Positions 37,304-46,522 of a stretch of 64,000 nucleotides of DNA are shown here, piece after piece. Numbering within the stretch: position 1 is the first letter of the stretch; each line of letters begins with the position of its first letter. The stretch spans positions 62,001 through 126,000 of the forward strand of contig NZ_JAPCZF010000007.1 of assembly GCF_025938095.1 (NCBI RefSeq), written 5' to 3'. Position numbers and translations under genes: made by a program. The notes under the pieces are model-generated. The model was not told where the DNA came from. It saw only the letters and a program-made list of their open reading frames with translations, and ran no database searches. The stretch comes from Novosphingobium sp. JCM 18896 (GTDB taxonomy: Bacteria > Pseudomonadota > Alphaproteobacteria > Sphingomonadales > Sphingomonadaceae).

Positions 37304-37892
37304 AAGGGACCCGCGCCCGCATGAGATGATGCGGGATCGATCCCTCCGCGCGCATGGCGATCAACCCGCAGTTCGTGGGCGCCAGGCAACAATCCACGGG
37401 CGGATGACCCGATTTCCGCTGGTCCAGGCGCCGGCACCATAGATGCCGCGGCCCTCAGGCACGCGAATACGGCTCGAGTGCCGCAGCGGTGCCCGCCCGG
37501 TTGAACCGTCGGCGCCGACAAGCTAGGAAAGTCGAACCCGACGCATGCGGGGCGTGGCCTGCGCGTGGGTTTCGATCCCGTTCCCCGGCAGGCCACGCAC
37601 ATCGCGATCGGGTCGGCGACGCTCCGCCGAAGGTTCGAGCAGTCCGTTCGCCATAGCCAGGACACCCGGGCGCCAGCGCTCGTTCAATCCGTGATTACGG
37701 CCGACAGGCGGCGAACCCCGATGGCAATGGCGCGAATTTCGCGGCGCGAGAGCCGGGCCAGGTCTCCGGCCCTTGCCTATTCACGTGGCTCAACTGCATC
37801 TGCCTGCGCGCCGATCCGGAATTTTCGTCGCACATTGTCCGCCAAGGGCCGCGAGACTCAACGCCCCGCGAGCCACCAATGCAAACCTTCCG
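37304..37892. other. intergenic, no gene found
   Basis: About 590 bp between the converging permease and periplasmic-protein genes. Frames on both strands are arginine-rich and lack domains. The long gap between convergent genes may hold terminators or decayed sequence, but I find no clear hairpin with a T-run. Confidence 0.4.
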
Positions 37893-38435
37893 CTACTGGC
37901 CGGGCGCGGGTGATGCCGCCGATTTTGCGGCGGCCTCCAGTTCGGCCGTGGTCATCCAGATCGTCAGGCCCGCAGTACCGAGGGTGAAGGCGCTCCTGGA
38001 AAGACTGACGGCGCCTTCTGGGCGATCGATGAGCACCTGATCGCCAGATACTTCCTTGATCGTGCCGATCATTGCGCCGGCCTTGCCATGAACCTGGGCC
38101 CCGACGACCAGAGCCGCGTCGCGTGCTGCATTGGTCTTCGCGGCAGCGGCAACGACCATGTCGTCAAGCTGCGCCTTGGTGGCATTGATCACCGGGCCCT
38201 TGGCGCCAGCAGTAAAGGCGCTGCGCGGTAAAGTCGCTTTATTGGCCCCTGTGTCGAGGACGACGGCGTCTCCTGACTGACTGACGATCTTGCCGACTTC
38301 TCCGCCCTGCGGGTCAAAGACCGTGGCGCCGGCGGCGAGGGTTGGACTGGCAGGCGCCGAAGGCGCGCCCTGCGCGAAGGCGGCCGTCGGCGTCATCGTT
38401 GCCGCCAGGACCGCGATCGTGAGGTGCATTCTCAT
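37893..38435 (-). CDS. periplasmic protein with two PRC-barrel-like repeats
   Basis: The 180-residue protein has a signal peptide (LTIAVLAATMTPTAAFAQG, cleaved near residue 22). Two related segments follow: AAGATVFDPQGGEVGKIVSQ ... LPRSAFTAG and VVGAQVHGKAGAMIGTIKEV ... LSRSAFTLG, each of about 45 residues, so the protein looks like an internal duplication of a small PRC-barrel-like fold. Such proteins are common in sphingomonads, with no known function. It stands alone upstream of the ectoine locus. Confidence 0.75.
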   Translation of the reverse strand: MRMHLTIAVLAATMTPTAAFAQGAPSAPASPTLAAGATVFDPQGGEVGKIVSQSGDAVVLDTGANKATLPRSAFTAGAKGPVINATKAQLDDMVVAAAAKTNAARDAALVVGAQVHGKAGAMIGTIKEVSGDQVLIDRPEGAVSLSRSAFTLGTAGLTIWMTTAELEAAAKSAASPAPGQ

Positions 38436-38695
38436 AAATTACTCCCAAAACTGGAAAAACTCGGATCGAAAGCCTTTCGCTGATGCGATCGACCTCGACC
38501 GCATCGGCATTGGAAAGCGCAATTGCGGCGAAGATGTGTTCATGGGATCGAGGAATGCCGCGAGGGACAGCCTGTGACCTCGCGGCCCGCCCTCAGGACC
38601 GCGGGTCAATTGCCCCTCGCAAGCGAGCGGGGACCGGACGCATCAAGGCGGCATGAAGGGGCATGGGAGAGGCGCAAGCCGCCCGCCGATCTCGT

Positions 38696-39184
38696 TCAGT
38701 CTGGTGCGATGCGGTCGATGATGCCCGCATCGATGACCGGCGCGGCCTCGAGGCCGTCGGCATCGAGCACGGCGGAAAGGCGCTCGAGCATTGCGACGAT
38801 CATCGCCTGCTCCCAGTCGGCAAGCTGCGAAAACCGCTGCTGGAAGCGATCCTGCATGACATCGGGCGCGGATGACAGGATTTCCTGGCCTTCAGCGGTG
38901 ATCGTCACCCAGACCTTCCGGCGATCCTTCTCCCGGCGGCTTCGCACGACGAACGATCGTTCGACGAGCCGGTCGACGATGCTCGTCACGGTAGCCTGAC
39001 TGAACTGGACCGCGGTGGCGATCCCCCCGGCGGTGGTTTCGCCCTCGCGTGCCACTTCCTGCAACACGACCAGTTGCGACGGGGTCAGGCCCGTCGCCGC
39101 TGCCAGACGCCTTTCGCTGAGATCGGCAGAACGCAGCAGACGGCGGATGGCCCTCAAGGCGAACTCGGTGCGGGGCTCGATCAC
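38696..39184 (-). CDS. ectR: MarR family regulator, probable EctR
   Basis: GTG 39184 is chosen: GGGGG lies just upstream and the family similarity begins at IEPRTEFALRAIRRLLRSADL. The 162-residue protein has the winged HTH with LTPSQLVVLQEVAREGETT, FSQATVTSIVDRLVERSFV and the DRR of RREKDRRKVWVTIT in the wing. Divergent MarR genes next to ectABC are known as EctR repressors, first studied in methylotrophs. Position and text both fit EctR. It would repress the ect operon at low salt. The intergenic region has a repeated TTTCGAA element. Confidence 0.85.
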   Translation of the reverse strand: MIEPRTEFALRAIRRLLRSADLSERRLAAATGLTPSQLVVLQEVAREGETTAGGIATAVQFSQATVTSIVDRLVERSFVVRSRREKDRRKVWVTITAEGQEILSSAPDVMQDRFQQRFSQLADWEQAMIVAMLERLSAVLDADGLEAAPVIDAGIIDRIAPD

Positions 39185-39228
39185 GCCCCCAGCTACCCGC
39201 CGAATGCAGCCGCGCCAATCGTATATTT

Positions 39229-39377
39229 TATTTCGAATTCCAAACAGATGAACGCAGCATTCCGTTTTTTCGAACGAAAGGCATAGATCCATCATCTTGT
39301 TTAATATGGTTTTTATGTCCACTTATGACGCCGACTCGTGCCAGCGAGCCAGGTAATTTCATTCCTATTTCGAAATA
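39229..39377. promoter_or_regulatory. ect control region with three TTTCGAA elements
   Basis: Between ectR and ectA the motif TTTCGAA occurs at 39231-39237, 39268-39274 and 39368-39374. The last lies in a perfect 12-base palindrome TATTTCGAAATA (39366-39377), just before the ectA ribosome site; the first reads TATTTCGAATT. The DNA here is markedly AT-rich compared with the genes. Repeated palindromic sites next to a divergent MarR gene suggest EctR operators; the proximal one would sit in the ectA leader. Confidence 0.5.
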
Positions 39378-39391
39378 ATGGGGGACTTCAC

Positions 39392-39979
39392 TTGATCGAC
39401 AGCGACCATGCGGACGACATCGTCCGCAGTTCCGCCCAGCCGAGCAGGCGTGCCGGCTCGGACCACTGTTTTCGCAGTCCGACATCGCGCGACGCGGGCG
39501 CGGTCGCGGCCCTGGTGGCGGCCAGCCCGCCGCTCGATGGCAATTCGCTCTACTGCAATCTCCTGCAGTGCACGCATTTCGCTGGAACCTGCATCATCGC
39601 CTCGCGTGACGGCGAGATCGACGGCTGGATTTCCGGCTACCGGCCGCCCGACCAGCCCGAAGCCTTCTTCGTCTGGCAAGTCGCCGTGCACGAGCGCGCC
39701 CGCGGCGCGGGTCTCGGCGTTGCCATGCTCGAAGCGCTGTTCGAGCGGGACGGCATGGCCGATGCCCGGTGGCTCAAGACCTCGGTCACGCCATCGAACA
39801 AGGCGTCGCTGCGCATGTTCGAGAAGTTCGCGGCGAAGCGCGGGGCGCCCATACGGCGCGAGCCCTGGTTCGACGCCGCCGCCCACTTCGGCGGCCATCA
39901 CGAGAGCGAGGACCTCTATTCGATTGGTCCGCTCCCGGTCCATCTTCCCACACGATCGACCCGAAAGGAAACTCGATGA
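39392..39979 (+). CDS. ectA: L-2,4-diaminobutyrate acetyltransferase
   Basis: TTG start at 39392, with GGGGGA seven bases upstream; the alternative GTG/ATG codons in frame lie before the palindrome and have no ribosome site. The 195-residue GNAT enzyme acetylates 2,4-diaminobutyrate, the second step of ectoine synthesis. Visible are SPPLDGNSLYCNLLQCTHFA near residue 50 and the acetyl-CoA loop ERARGAGLGVAMLEALF near 108, then SVTPSNKASLRMFEKFA, all typical of EctA. Its stop overlaps the ectB start (ATGA). Confidence 0.96.
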   Translation: MIDSDHADDIVRSSAQPSRRAGSDHCFRSPTSRDAGAVAALVAASPPLDGNSLYCNLLQCTHFAGTCIIASRDGEIDGWISGYRPPDQPEAFFVWQVAVHERARGAGLGVAMLEALFERDGMADARWLKTSVTPSNKASLRMFEKFAAKRGAPIRREPWFDAAAHFGGHHESEDLYSIGPLPVHLPTRSTRKETR

Positions 39980-41283
39980 ACACGATCCCGCGCCCATCCG
40001 CGACCCAGCCGAACGCCGCCCTTTATCGCCGGCTTGAATCGCGCGTTCGCAGCTACTCGCGCGCCATGCCGCGGGAGTTCGCGAGCGCGAGCGGCCCGTG
40101 GATGATGGATAGCCAGGGCGGGCGCTACCTCGACTTCCTTTCGGGCTGTTCGACCCTCAACTACGGCCACAACCATCCCGTCCTCAAGAAAGCCCTGCTC
40201 GACTACATCGAGCACGATGGCATCGCCCACAGCCTCGACCTTCACACCGAGGCCAAGACGACCTTTCTCGAAGAGTTTGATGCGACGATCCTCAAACCGC
40301 GCGGACTGTCCTACAAGGCCATGTTTACCGGCCCGACGGGGACAAATGCGGTCGAGGCGGCCCTCAAGCTCGCGCGCAAGGTGACAGGCCGACAGCATGT
40401 GATCGCCTTCACCAATGGCTTCCATGGCATGACGCTCGGCGCCCTCGCCTGCACGGGCAACGCCGGCAAGCGTGGCGGCGCTGGCATCCCGCTCAGCCAC
40501 GTCAGCCACGAGCCGTTCGATGGCTATTACGGACCAAAGATCGACACGGCCGATCTCCTGCGCCAGCGGCTCGAGGACCCTTCGAGCGGTCTCGATGCGC
40601 CGGCAGCCATCCTCCTGGAAACCGTCCAGGGCGAAGGCGGCCTCAACGTCGCCTCGCCGCGCTGGCTGCGCAAGATCGCGGCGATCGCCAAGGATCACGG
40701 CGCGCTGCTTATCGTCGACGACATCCAGGCCGGTTGCGGGCGAACGGGCTCCTTCTTCAGCTTCGAGGAGGCCGGCATCGCCCCCGACATCGTTACCATG
40801 GCCAAGTCGCTATCGGGCATGGGCGTGCCATTCGCCCTGACGTTGATCCAGCCGAACCTCGACGTCTGGGATCCGGGCGAGCACAACGGCACCTTCCGCG
40901 GGAATTGCCACGCTTTCGTCACGGCGACGGCGACCTTGCGGCACTTCTGGGGTGATCCGACCTTCACGCAGGACCTGCACCGTCGCGGCGAGTTCCTCGC
41001 CGAACGTCTCGAGGCGATCGCCGCGGCCTGCGATGTGCCCGCCCAGGTCAAGGGGCGCGGAATGATGCGCGGGATTGACGTGGGCTCGGGCGCACGCGCC
41101 GCGGCGATCACCGCGGCGGCATTCGACCTTGGCATCGTCATCGAGACGAGTGGTCCGCGCGACGAGGTCGTGAAGGTCTTGGCACCGCTCACGATCGACG
41201 ACGACGTGCTCGCAAACGGGCTCGACCTGCTCGCCCATGCCTTTCGCAGCACCGGAGCCCAGCCGCTCGGCGCGGCGGCCTGA
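39976..41283 (+). CDS. ectB: diaminobutyrate-2-oxoglutarate transaminase
   Basis: ATG 39976 overlaps the ectA stop and has AAAGGAA upstream. The 435-residue class III aminotransferase makes 2,4-diaminobutyrate from aspartate semialdehyde and glutamate, the first ectoine-specific step. Signatures are FTGPTGTNAVEAALKLARKV near residue 118, IVDDIQAGCGRTGSFF near 245 and the PLP lysine in TMAKSLSGMG near 276. Length is as expected. No ectoine-specific aspartokinase (ask_ect) follows, so precursor supply depends on the housekeeping aspartokinase. Confidence 0.97.
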   Translation: MNTIPRPSATQPNAALYRRLESRVRSYSRAMPREFASASGPWMMDSQGGRYLDFLSGCSTLNYGHNHPVLKKALLDYIEHDGIAHSLDLHTEAKTTFLEEFDATILKPRGLSYKAMFTGPTGTNAVEAALKLARKVTGRQHVIAFTNGFHGMTLGALACTGNAGKRGGAGIPLSHVSHEPFDGYYGPKIDTADLLRQRLEDPSSGLDAPAAILLETVQGEGGLNVASPRWLRKIAAIAKDHGALLIVDDIQAGCGRTGSFFSFEEAGIAPDIVTMAKSLSGMGVPFALTLIQPNLDVWDPGEHNGTFRGNCHAFVTATATLRHFWGDPTFTQDLHRRGEFLAERLEAIAAACDVPAQVKGRGMMRGIDVGSGARAAAITAAAFDLGIVIETSGPRDEVVKVLAPLTIDDDVLANGLDLLAHAFRSTGAQPLGAAA

Positions 41284-41294
41284 GGAGACCGACA

Positions 41295-41687
41295 ATGCTG
41301 ATCAAGAAGCTCCACGAGATTCGCAGGTCCGACCGCAACGTCACCGACAAGGGCTGGGAAAGCAGCCGCCTTCTTCTCGCCGAGGATGGCATGGGCTTTT
41401 CCTTCCATGTGACGACGCTTCAGGCGGGCGGCGAATGGACCTTTCACTATCGCCACCATGTCGAGGCCGTCTTCGTCCTCAACGGTACGGGCAGTGTCGA
41501 GGACCTGGCGACGGGCGAGCTCCATGCCCTGTCGGCGGGCACGCTCTACGCGCTTGACCGGCATGATCGGCACACGCTGCGCGCCGAGACCGAGCTCGTC
41601 ACTGTCTGCGTGTTCAATCCGCCGGTCACGGGCAGTGAAATTCACGACGAGAGCGGCGCCTATCTGCCCGCTGTTCCCGCCTCGTGA
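41295..41687 (+). CDS. ectC: L-ectoine synthase
   Basis: The 130-residue cupin closes N-gamma-acetyldiaminobutyrate to ectoine. It starts MLIKKLHEIRRSDRNV, and shows the glutamate of HHVEAVFVLNG and the tyrosine-histidine pair of GTLYALDRHDRHTL that bind iron and substrate in EctC. Length is typical. It follows ectB by 11 bp and precedes ectD by 35 bp. Confidence 0.97.
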   Translation: MLIKKLHEIRRSDRNVTDKGWESSRLLLAEDGMGFSFHVTTLQAGGEWTFHYRHHVEAVFVLNGTGSVEDLATGELHALSAGTLYALDRHDRHTLRAETELVTVCVFNPPVTGSEIHDESGAYLPAVPAS

Positions 41688-41722
41688 ACGCATCGGACCC
41701 CACTAGCAAAGGAGGAGCGACA

Positions 41723-42646
41723 ATGGCCGATCCCTATCCCTCCCGGTGCGGCCGGGAGGCGGCCGTGCTGCCGCGCGTCGATCCGGTCGTGCACGGCACC
41801 TGGCATGAAGGCGCGCCGCTGACGCAGGAGCAGTTGACGCAATTCGAACGAGATGGCTACCTCGTTCTCGGCGATCTTTTCACCACCGAGGAGGTCGCCG
41901 CCCTATGCGAGGCGAGCGCAGGGCTGCTCGCCAATCCCGAAGCGCTCGAGCCCGACACCCTGATTGCCGAGCCCGGCTCGCGCGAGGTGCGGTCGGTCTT
42001 CATGATCCATCGCCAGGACCGGACCATGGCTCGTCTGGCGGCGGACCGACGCCTCGCCGACATCGCGCGCCTTGTGCTCGGAGACGAGATCTACGTCCAT
42101 CAGTCGCGGCTCAACTACAAGCCGGGCTTCGCGGGACGCGAGTTCTACTGGCACTCCGATTTCGAGACCTGGCACGTCGAAGACGGCATGCCGCGCATGC
42201 GCGCCCTGTCGGTGTCGCTCCTGCTTTCGCCCAACGATGCGACCAACGGCCCGCTGATGATCATACCCGGCTCGCACCTCGCCTTCCATGCCTGCGCCGG
42301 CGAGACGCCGCAGGACAACTATCGGGCCTCCCTGCGCAAGCAGGACCTCGGCGTGCCCGATCAAACGACGCTGACCGATCTCGTAGCCGAGCACGGGATC
42401 AGGATCGCGACGGGCGAGCCGGGAACGGTCATCCTGTTCGACTGCAACGCCATGCACGGCTCGAACGGCAACATCACGCCCTTCCCCCGTAGCAATGCCT
42501 TCATCGTCTACAATGCCATTTCGAACCGGCTGGGGCCTCCTTCGGGAGACCTCGAGCCGCGTCCCGAATTCATCGCCGCGCGTAAGGCAGCACCCGTAGT
42601 TTCGGGGCGACCGCCGCTGCCGCTCGAAATCGCCACTATCTGCTGA
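41723..42646 (+). CDS. ectD: ectoine hydroxylase
   Basis: ATG 41723 has AGGAGGAG at a good distance; an upstream ATG-type start at 41684 is disfavoured. The 307-residue Fe(II)/2-oxoglutarate dioxygenase (PhyH superfamily) makes 5-hydroxyectoine. The EctD motif FYWHSDFETWHVEDGMPRMR near residue 147 supplies the iron His-Asp pair, and CNAMHGSNGNITPF near 250 supplies the third histidine. Its place in the operon means the strain should make hydroxyectoine as well as ectoine. Confidence 0.97.
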   Translation: MADPYPSRCGREAAVLPRVDPVVHGTWHEGAPLTQEQLTQFERDGYLVLGDLFTTEEVAALCEASAGLLANPEALEPDTLIAEPGSREVRSVFMIHRQDRTMARLAADRRLADIARLVLGDEIYVHQSRLNYKPGFAGREFYWHSDFETWHVEDGMPRMRALSVSLLLSPNDATNGPLMIIPGSHLAFHACAGETPQDNYRASLRKQDLGVPDQTTLTDLVAEHGIRIATGEPGTVILFDCNAMHGSNGNITPFPRSNAFIVYNAISNRLGPPSGDLEPRPEFIAARKAAPVVSGRPPLPLEIATIC

Positions 42647-42683
42647 CAGCGGGCCGAGTTGTCTCGGCCTGTCTCGAAAAACC

Positions 42684-43916
42684 ATGCTCCAGAACATTCG
42701 CTCCGTTGGCACCCTGCTTCTCGCCATCTTCATGCTGATGATGGGGAGTGGGTTCCTGGCCACGCTCGTGGCGCTGAGGCTCCAGGCCTCGGGCGCCGCC
42801 GCCTTTGCAGTGGGCATCGTCGCCATGGCCTATTTCGCCGGCCTCGCGATCGGTTCGATTCTGGCCTTCAGCGTCGTTGGCCGGGTCGGGCATATCCGCG
42901 CCTTTGCGGCTTTCGTCTCGTTGTTCTCGGCGACCTCGATCGCCTATGCCATCGCGCTGGATCCGGTGTTCTGGGCCTTGCTGCGCCTGGTCGACGGCCT
43001 TTGCATGGCCGGCGTCTTCGTTTGTCTCGAAAGCTGGCTCAACGAACGCGCCCGGCCCGAAAATCGCGGCGCCGTTCTCGCGCTCTACATGATCGCGCTC
43101 TACGCGGGCCAGGCGATCGGACAGTTCCTGCTGAACCTGGGTCATGCCTGGCCGTCGATGCCGTTCATCGCTGCCTCGATCCTGCTCTCGCTTGCCGTTT
43201 TGCCCGTGGCCCTGACGCGCATGCCGACGCCGCCGCTGCCGCAAGGGCGGGTCATGCGGCTCGGTCGGCTCTATGCCGCCTCGCCGCTCGGCGCCGTCGG
43301 CGCCGGCGCGACGGGCCTCATGCTCGGCGCCTTCTACGGCCTCGGCGCCGTCTTCTCGCGCGGCTCGGGCCTTACCGACGCGGGTACCGCCTTGTTCATG
43401 AGCGCGACGATCCTTGGCGGTGTTGCCCTGCAATGGCCGCTGGGGAAACTTTCCGACCGGCTGGATCGGCGAAAGGTGCTCGTGGCCTGCTTTGGCGCGA
43501 GCTTCGCTATCTGCCTTGCAATCGTTCTCGGTGCCCAGGGACGTGCCGAGTTGATGGCCGCGGGCGGACTTTTCGGCGGTATGTCCTTCGCGCTCTATCC
43601 GCTGTGTGTCGCTCATACCAACGATCACCTCGGTGCCGAGCAGCGGGTAAGCGCGACAGGCGGCCTCGTGCTCGTCTATGCCCTCGGCGCCGCCGCCGGA
43701 CCGGTCCCGGCAGCGCTGTTCATGGACATTGGCGGGCCGCGCGGCCTGTTCCTGTTCATCGCTCTTTGCGCGGCGCTCGTCGTCGTCTTCGCCAGCTACC
43801 GCCTTGTCGTGGCCCCTCCCGTTCCCGGTGAGAGGCAGCGCCGCTTCCTGCCGCTGCCGCGTACGACGCCGCTGACCGCAAAGCTCGCGCCGAGCTCCCG
43901 CGAGGCGAGACGCTAG
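42684..43916 (+). CDS. MFS transporter, YcaD-like
   Basis: The 410-residue protein has 12 spans and an MFS loop LGKLSDRLDRRKVLV near residue 255. The first half (LASGAAAFAVGIVAMAYFAGL type text, CLESWLNERARPENRGAVLA near 112) resembles YcaD-type carriers. It starts 37 bp after ectD and its stop abuts the MscS start, so it is in the ectoine operon. A role in moving ectoine or hydroxyectoine, in or out, is suggested by position only. Confidence 0.9.
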   Translation: MLQNIRSVGTLLLAIFMLMMGSGFLATLVALRLQASGAAAFAVGIVAMAYFAGLAIGSILAFSVVGRVGHIRAFAAFVSLFSATSIAYAIALDPVFWALLRLVDGLCMAGVFVCLESWLNERARPENRGAVLALYMIALYAGQAIGQFLLNLGHAWPSMPFIAASILLSLAVLPVALTRMPTPPLPQGRVMRLGRLYAASPLGAVGAGATGLMLGAFYGLGAVFSRGSGLTDAGTALFMSATILGGVALQWPLGKLSDRLDRRKVLVACFGASFAICLAIVLGAQGRAELMAAGGLFGGMSFALYPLCVAHTNDHLGAEQRVSATGGLVLVYALGAAAGPVPAALFMDIGGPRGLFLFIALCAALVVVFASYRLVVAPPVPGERQRRFLPLPRTTPLTAKLAPSSREARR

Positions 43917-45200
43917 ATGGAGCACGTCAACGAACTTGTCGCCGGCTGGCCGGTCTGGACGCAGGCTATCGCAGGCGCCGCCGCGCTGGTCCTCTTCGCG
44001 GTCTTGGCAAACATCCTCGTCAAACGCGTCATCCTGCGCCTGATCGATCGCGCCCTGGTCCGGCTCGGTCTCGAGACCGGTACCGCCTATCTCGATCCGG
44101 TCGCGCGGCGCCTCGCCAACGTCGTTCCCGCGATCGTGGTCGCGCGCGGGATTGCCTGGATCCCCCGACTCCCAGCCGATGCCATATCGTTCGGTCGCAA
44201 CGTCGCCCATGCGGCCATCATCGTCGCCGTCGTTCTGGCGCTGAGCGCCGCGCTCGACGCCTTGAATGCCCTCTATCAGCGCCGCCCCCAGGCCGCGAGC
44301 CGTCCGATCAAGGGCTATCTCCAGGTCGCCAAGATCCTGCTGTTCGGCGCCGCGGCGATCCTCGTGGCGGCCCTGCTCATGGACCAGTCGCCGCTGCTCC
44401 TGCTTTCGGGGCTTGGCGCCATGGCGGCCGTGCTCATGCTGGTGTTCAAGGACACGATCCTTTCGCTCGTCGCTTCGGTTCAACTGACCTCGAACGATAT
44501 GTTGCGCGTCGGCGACTGGATCGCTGCCCCGCAATTCGACGCCGACGGGGACGTCGTCGACATCGCGCTTCACACCGTGAAAGTGCAGAATTTCGACAGG
44601 ACGATCACGACAATCCCCACGCATCGCCTCATTGCCGAACCGTTTCGCAACTGGCGCGGGATGAAGGAGACCGGCGCCCGCCGGATCATGCGGGCGCTCC
44701 TGCTCGACCAGACGAGCGTCGCTTTCCTGTCGGAGGATGCCGAGACCCAGCTCGCCCAGTTCCAGGCGCTTGGCATCTATCTGAAGGACAAGCGCGCGCA
44801 GATCGCTCGCTGGAATGCGGAACTCGACGACCGCGGTGAAGCCGCGATCAATCGCCGCGCGCTCACGAACATCGGTACGTTCCGCGCCTATGTCGACCAC
44901 TACCTTGCCAGTCATCGGGGCTTGCGTTCCGACATGACGCGTATCGTGCGCCAACTTGCGCCGAGCCCCGAGGGCCTGCCGCTCGAGATCTACTGCTTCG
45001 CGGACACCTCCGATTGGGGCGCCTACGAGGCGATCCAGGCTGACATTTTCGATCATCTCCTCGCGATCCTGCCGCGGTTCGGCCTCCGTCTCTATCAGCG
45101 CCCCGGCGGCAGCGACTTTCGGCCGCGCGGCGGCTCAATTGCCGCCGAAAACTGGGAGGACAGCCAGCGAAACCAAGAGGGTGAGGAATTGCCCGTATGA
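43917..45200 (+). CDS. YbdG-like mechanosensitive channel (MscS family)
   Basis: ATG 43917 follows the MFS stop codon at once. The 427-residue protein has spans at about residues 14-34, 60-78, 98-118, 135-158, the pore helix LSGLGAMAAVLMLVFKDTIL near 162 and the MscS beta domain with TSNDMLRVGDWIAAPQFDAD, then the YbdG-type extension (FRNWRGMKETGARRIMRALL). An mscS gene beside ectABCD is known in other bacteria, where it may let ectoines out on osmotic downshift. The end overlaps the next gene by four bases. Confidence 0.93.
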   Translation: MEHVNELVAGWPVWTQAIAGAAALVLFAVLANILVKRVILRLIDRALVRLGLETGTAYLDPVARRLANVVPAIVVARGIAWIPRLPADAISFGRNVAHAAIIVAVVLALSAALDALNALYQRRPQAASRPIKGYLQVAKILLFGAAAILVAALLMDQSPLLLLSGLGAMAAVLMLVFKDTILSLVASVQLTSNDMLRVGDWIAAPQFDADGDVVDIALHTVKVQNFDRTITTIPTHRLIAEPFRNWRGMKETGARRIMRALLLDQTSVAFLSEDAETQLAQFQALGIYLKDKRAQIARWNAELDDRGEAAINRRALTNIGTFRAYVDHYLASHRGLRSDMTRIVRQLAPSPEGLPLEIYCFADTSDWGAYEAIQADIFDHLLAILPRFGLRLYQRPGGSDFRPRGGSIAAENWEDSQRNQEGEELPV

Positions 45201-46522
45201 TTTCTCGAAGCGCAGCGCCGCTGCTGCCGTCATCGCGCGCGACTTTGCATCGCGCGATCGCGGCTTCCGCCCTCGGCAATGCCACCGAATGGTTCGACTA
45301 TGGCATTTATGCCTATGGGGTGACCTACCTGTCGGGCGCGCTTTTTCCCGGCACGACCGAGAAAGCCACGCTCTTCGCGCTGGCAACTTTCGCGATATCG
45401 TTTCTCATCCGCCCTCTCGGCGGTCTTTTCTGGGGCCCTCTCGGCGACCGGTACGGTCGCAAGACGGTGCTGTCTCTGACGATCGTCATCATGTCAGCGG
45501 CAACACTCGCGATCGGCCTCGTCCCGTCCTACGCCTCGATCGGGTTCTGGTCTCCGGTCCTGCTCGTGCTGCTGAGGCTCGTCCAGGGTTTCTCGACCGG
45601 GGGAGAATATGGCGGAGCCGCCACCTTCATGGCGGAATATGCGCCCGACGAACGTCGCGGGTTCTACGGAAGCTTCCTCGAGGTCGGAACGCTCGCGGGC
45701 TTCTCGCTGGGCGCGCTGCTGATGCTTGGCTGCTCGATGGTCCTGGGCGAGCCCGAAATGCAGGCCTGGGGCTGGCGCCTGCCCTTCCTCGTCGCCGCCC
45801 CGCTCGGCCTTGCCGGCCTCTACCTGCGGTCGCGCATCGAGGACACGCCGGTATTTCGCGAAATCGAGGCGATCGGCGCTAAAGAGCGCGGGCACCTGCG
45901 CGAACTGCGCGATCTCCTGCGCCGGTTCCGCGCCCCGCTGATCGTGCTCGGCATGCTCGTCGTCGCGCTCAATGTCGTGAACTATACCCTACTGAGCTAC
46001 ATGCCGACCTATCTCCAGCTGCGGCTTGGCTTGACGCCCGAACAGGCGCTCTACGTGCCCATCGTCGGCATGCTTTTCATGATACCTTTCCTGCCGGCGG
46101 CAGGCGCCCTGTCCGATCGCTTCGGACGCAAGCCTCTCTGGTGGGCCTCGCTTGCCGGCCTTCTGGTGATGGCGATACCCGCCTACGAGCTGATGGCGAC
46201 CGGTATTGCCGGCGCGGTCGGGGGGTTCGTCCTGCTGGGACTGCTCTACGTTCCCCAGCTCGCGACGATCTCCTCGACCTTTCCTGCAATGTTTCCGACA
46301 CACGTCCGTTTCGCGGGCGTCGCGATTGCCTACAACGTCTCCACCTCGCTATTCGGTGGCACAGCCCCCGTCATCAATTCCTGGGCGATCGGTGAGACGG
46401 GCGACATTCTCATTCCCGCATATGCCATGATGGCGGCCTGCACCGTGGGCCTCGCGGCAATGCCCTTTCTCGTCGAGACAGCCGGTCAGTCGCTTCGCGG
46501 GATCGGCACGCCGGGGACGTGA
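45197..46522 (+). CDS. ProP-like MFS transporter, likely compatible-solute uptake
   Basis: The 441-residue protein belongs to the metabolite:H+ symporter group: ASALGNATEWFDYGIYAYG near residue 26, FWGPLGDRYGRKTVLSLTIV near 78, and LRLVQGFSTGGEYGGAATFM near 130. ProP, the proline/betaine/ectoine uptake carrier, has the same signatures. The long C-terminal coiled coil of E. coli ProP is absent. It is coupled to the MscS gene upstream and the BrkB-type gene downstream by four-base overlaps, which supports uptake or retrieval of ectoine, but dicarboxylate transport cannot be ruled out. Confidence 0.9.
   Translation: MISRSAAPLLPSSRATLHRAIAASALGNATEWFDYGIYAYGVTYLSGALFPGTTEKATLFALATFAISFLIRPLGGLFWGPLGDRYGRKTVLSLTIVIMSAATLAIGLVPSYASIGFWSPVLLVLLRLVQGFSTGGEYGGAATFMAEYAPDERRGFYGSFLEVGTLAGFSLGALLMLGCSMVLGEPEMQAWGWRLPFLVAAPLGLAGLYLRSRIEDTPVFREIEAIGAKERGHLRELRDLLRRFRAPLIVLGMLVVALNVVNYTLLSYMPTYLQLRLGLTPEQALYVPIVGMLFMIPFLPAAGALSDRFGRKPLWWASLAGLLVMAIPAYELMATGIAGAVGGFVLLGLLYVPQLATISSTFPAMFPTHVRFAGVAIAYNVSTSLFGGTAPVINSWAIGETGDILIPAYAMMAACTVGLAAMPFLVETAGQSLRGIGTPGT

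Noticed and set aside
37565-37987. Plus-strand frame of 140 codons in the gap after the SLC13-type gene
   Set aside because: Arginine- and serine-rich, no domain, and it runs into the antisense of the periplasmic repeat protein.
38608-38633. Hairpin downstream of ectR (CCCC..TCGC/GCGA..GGGG)
   Set aside because: A stem is possible but has a bulge and no U-tract, so I cannot call a terminator.
42636-45056. 806-codon minus-strand open frame
   Set aside because: It is the antisense mirror of the MFS and MscS-type genes, rich in R, D, E, G and H as expected from GC-rich codon bias; the plus-strand genes have clear domains.
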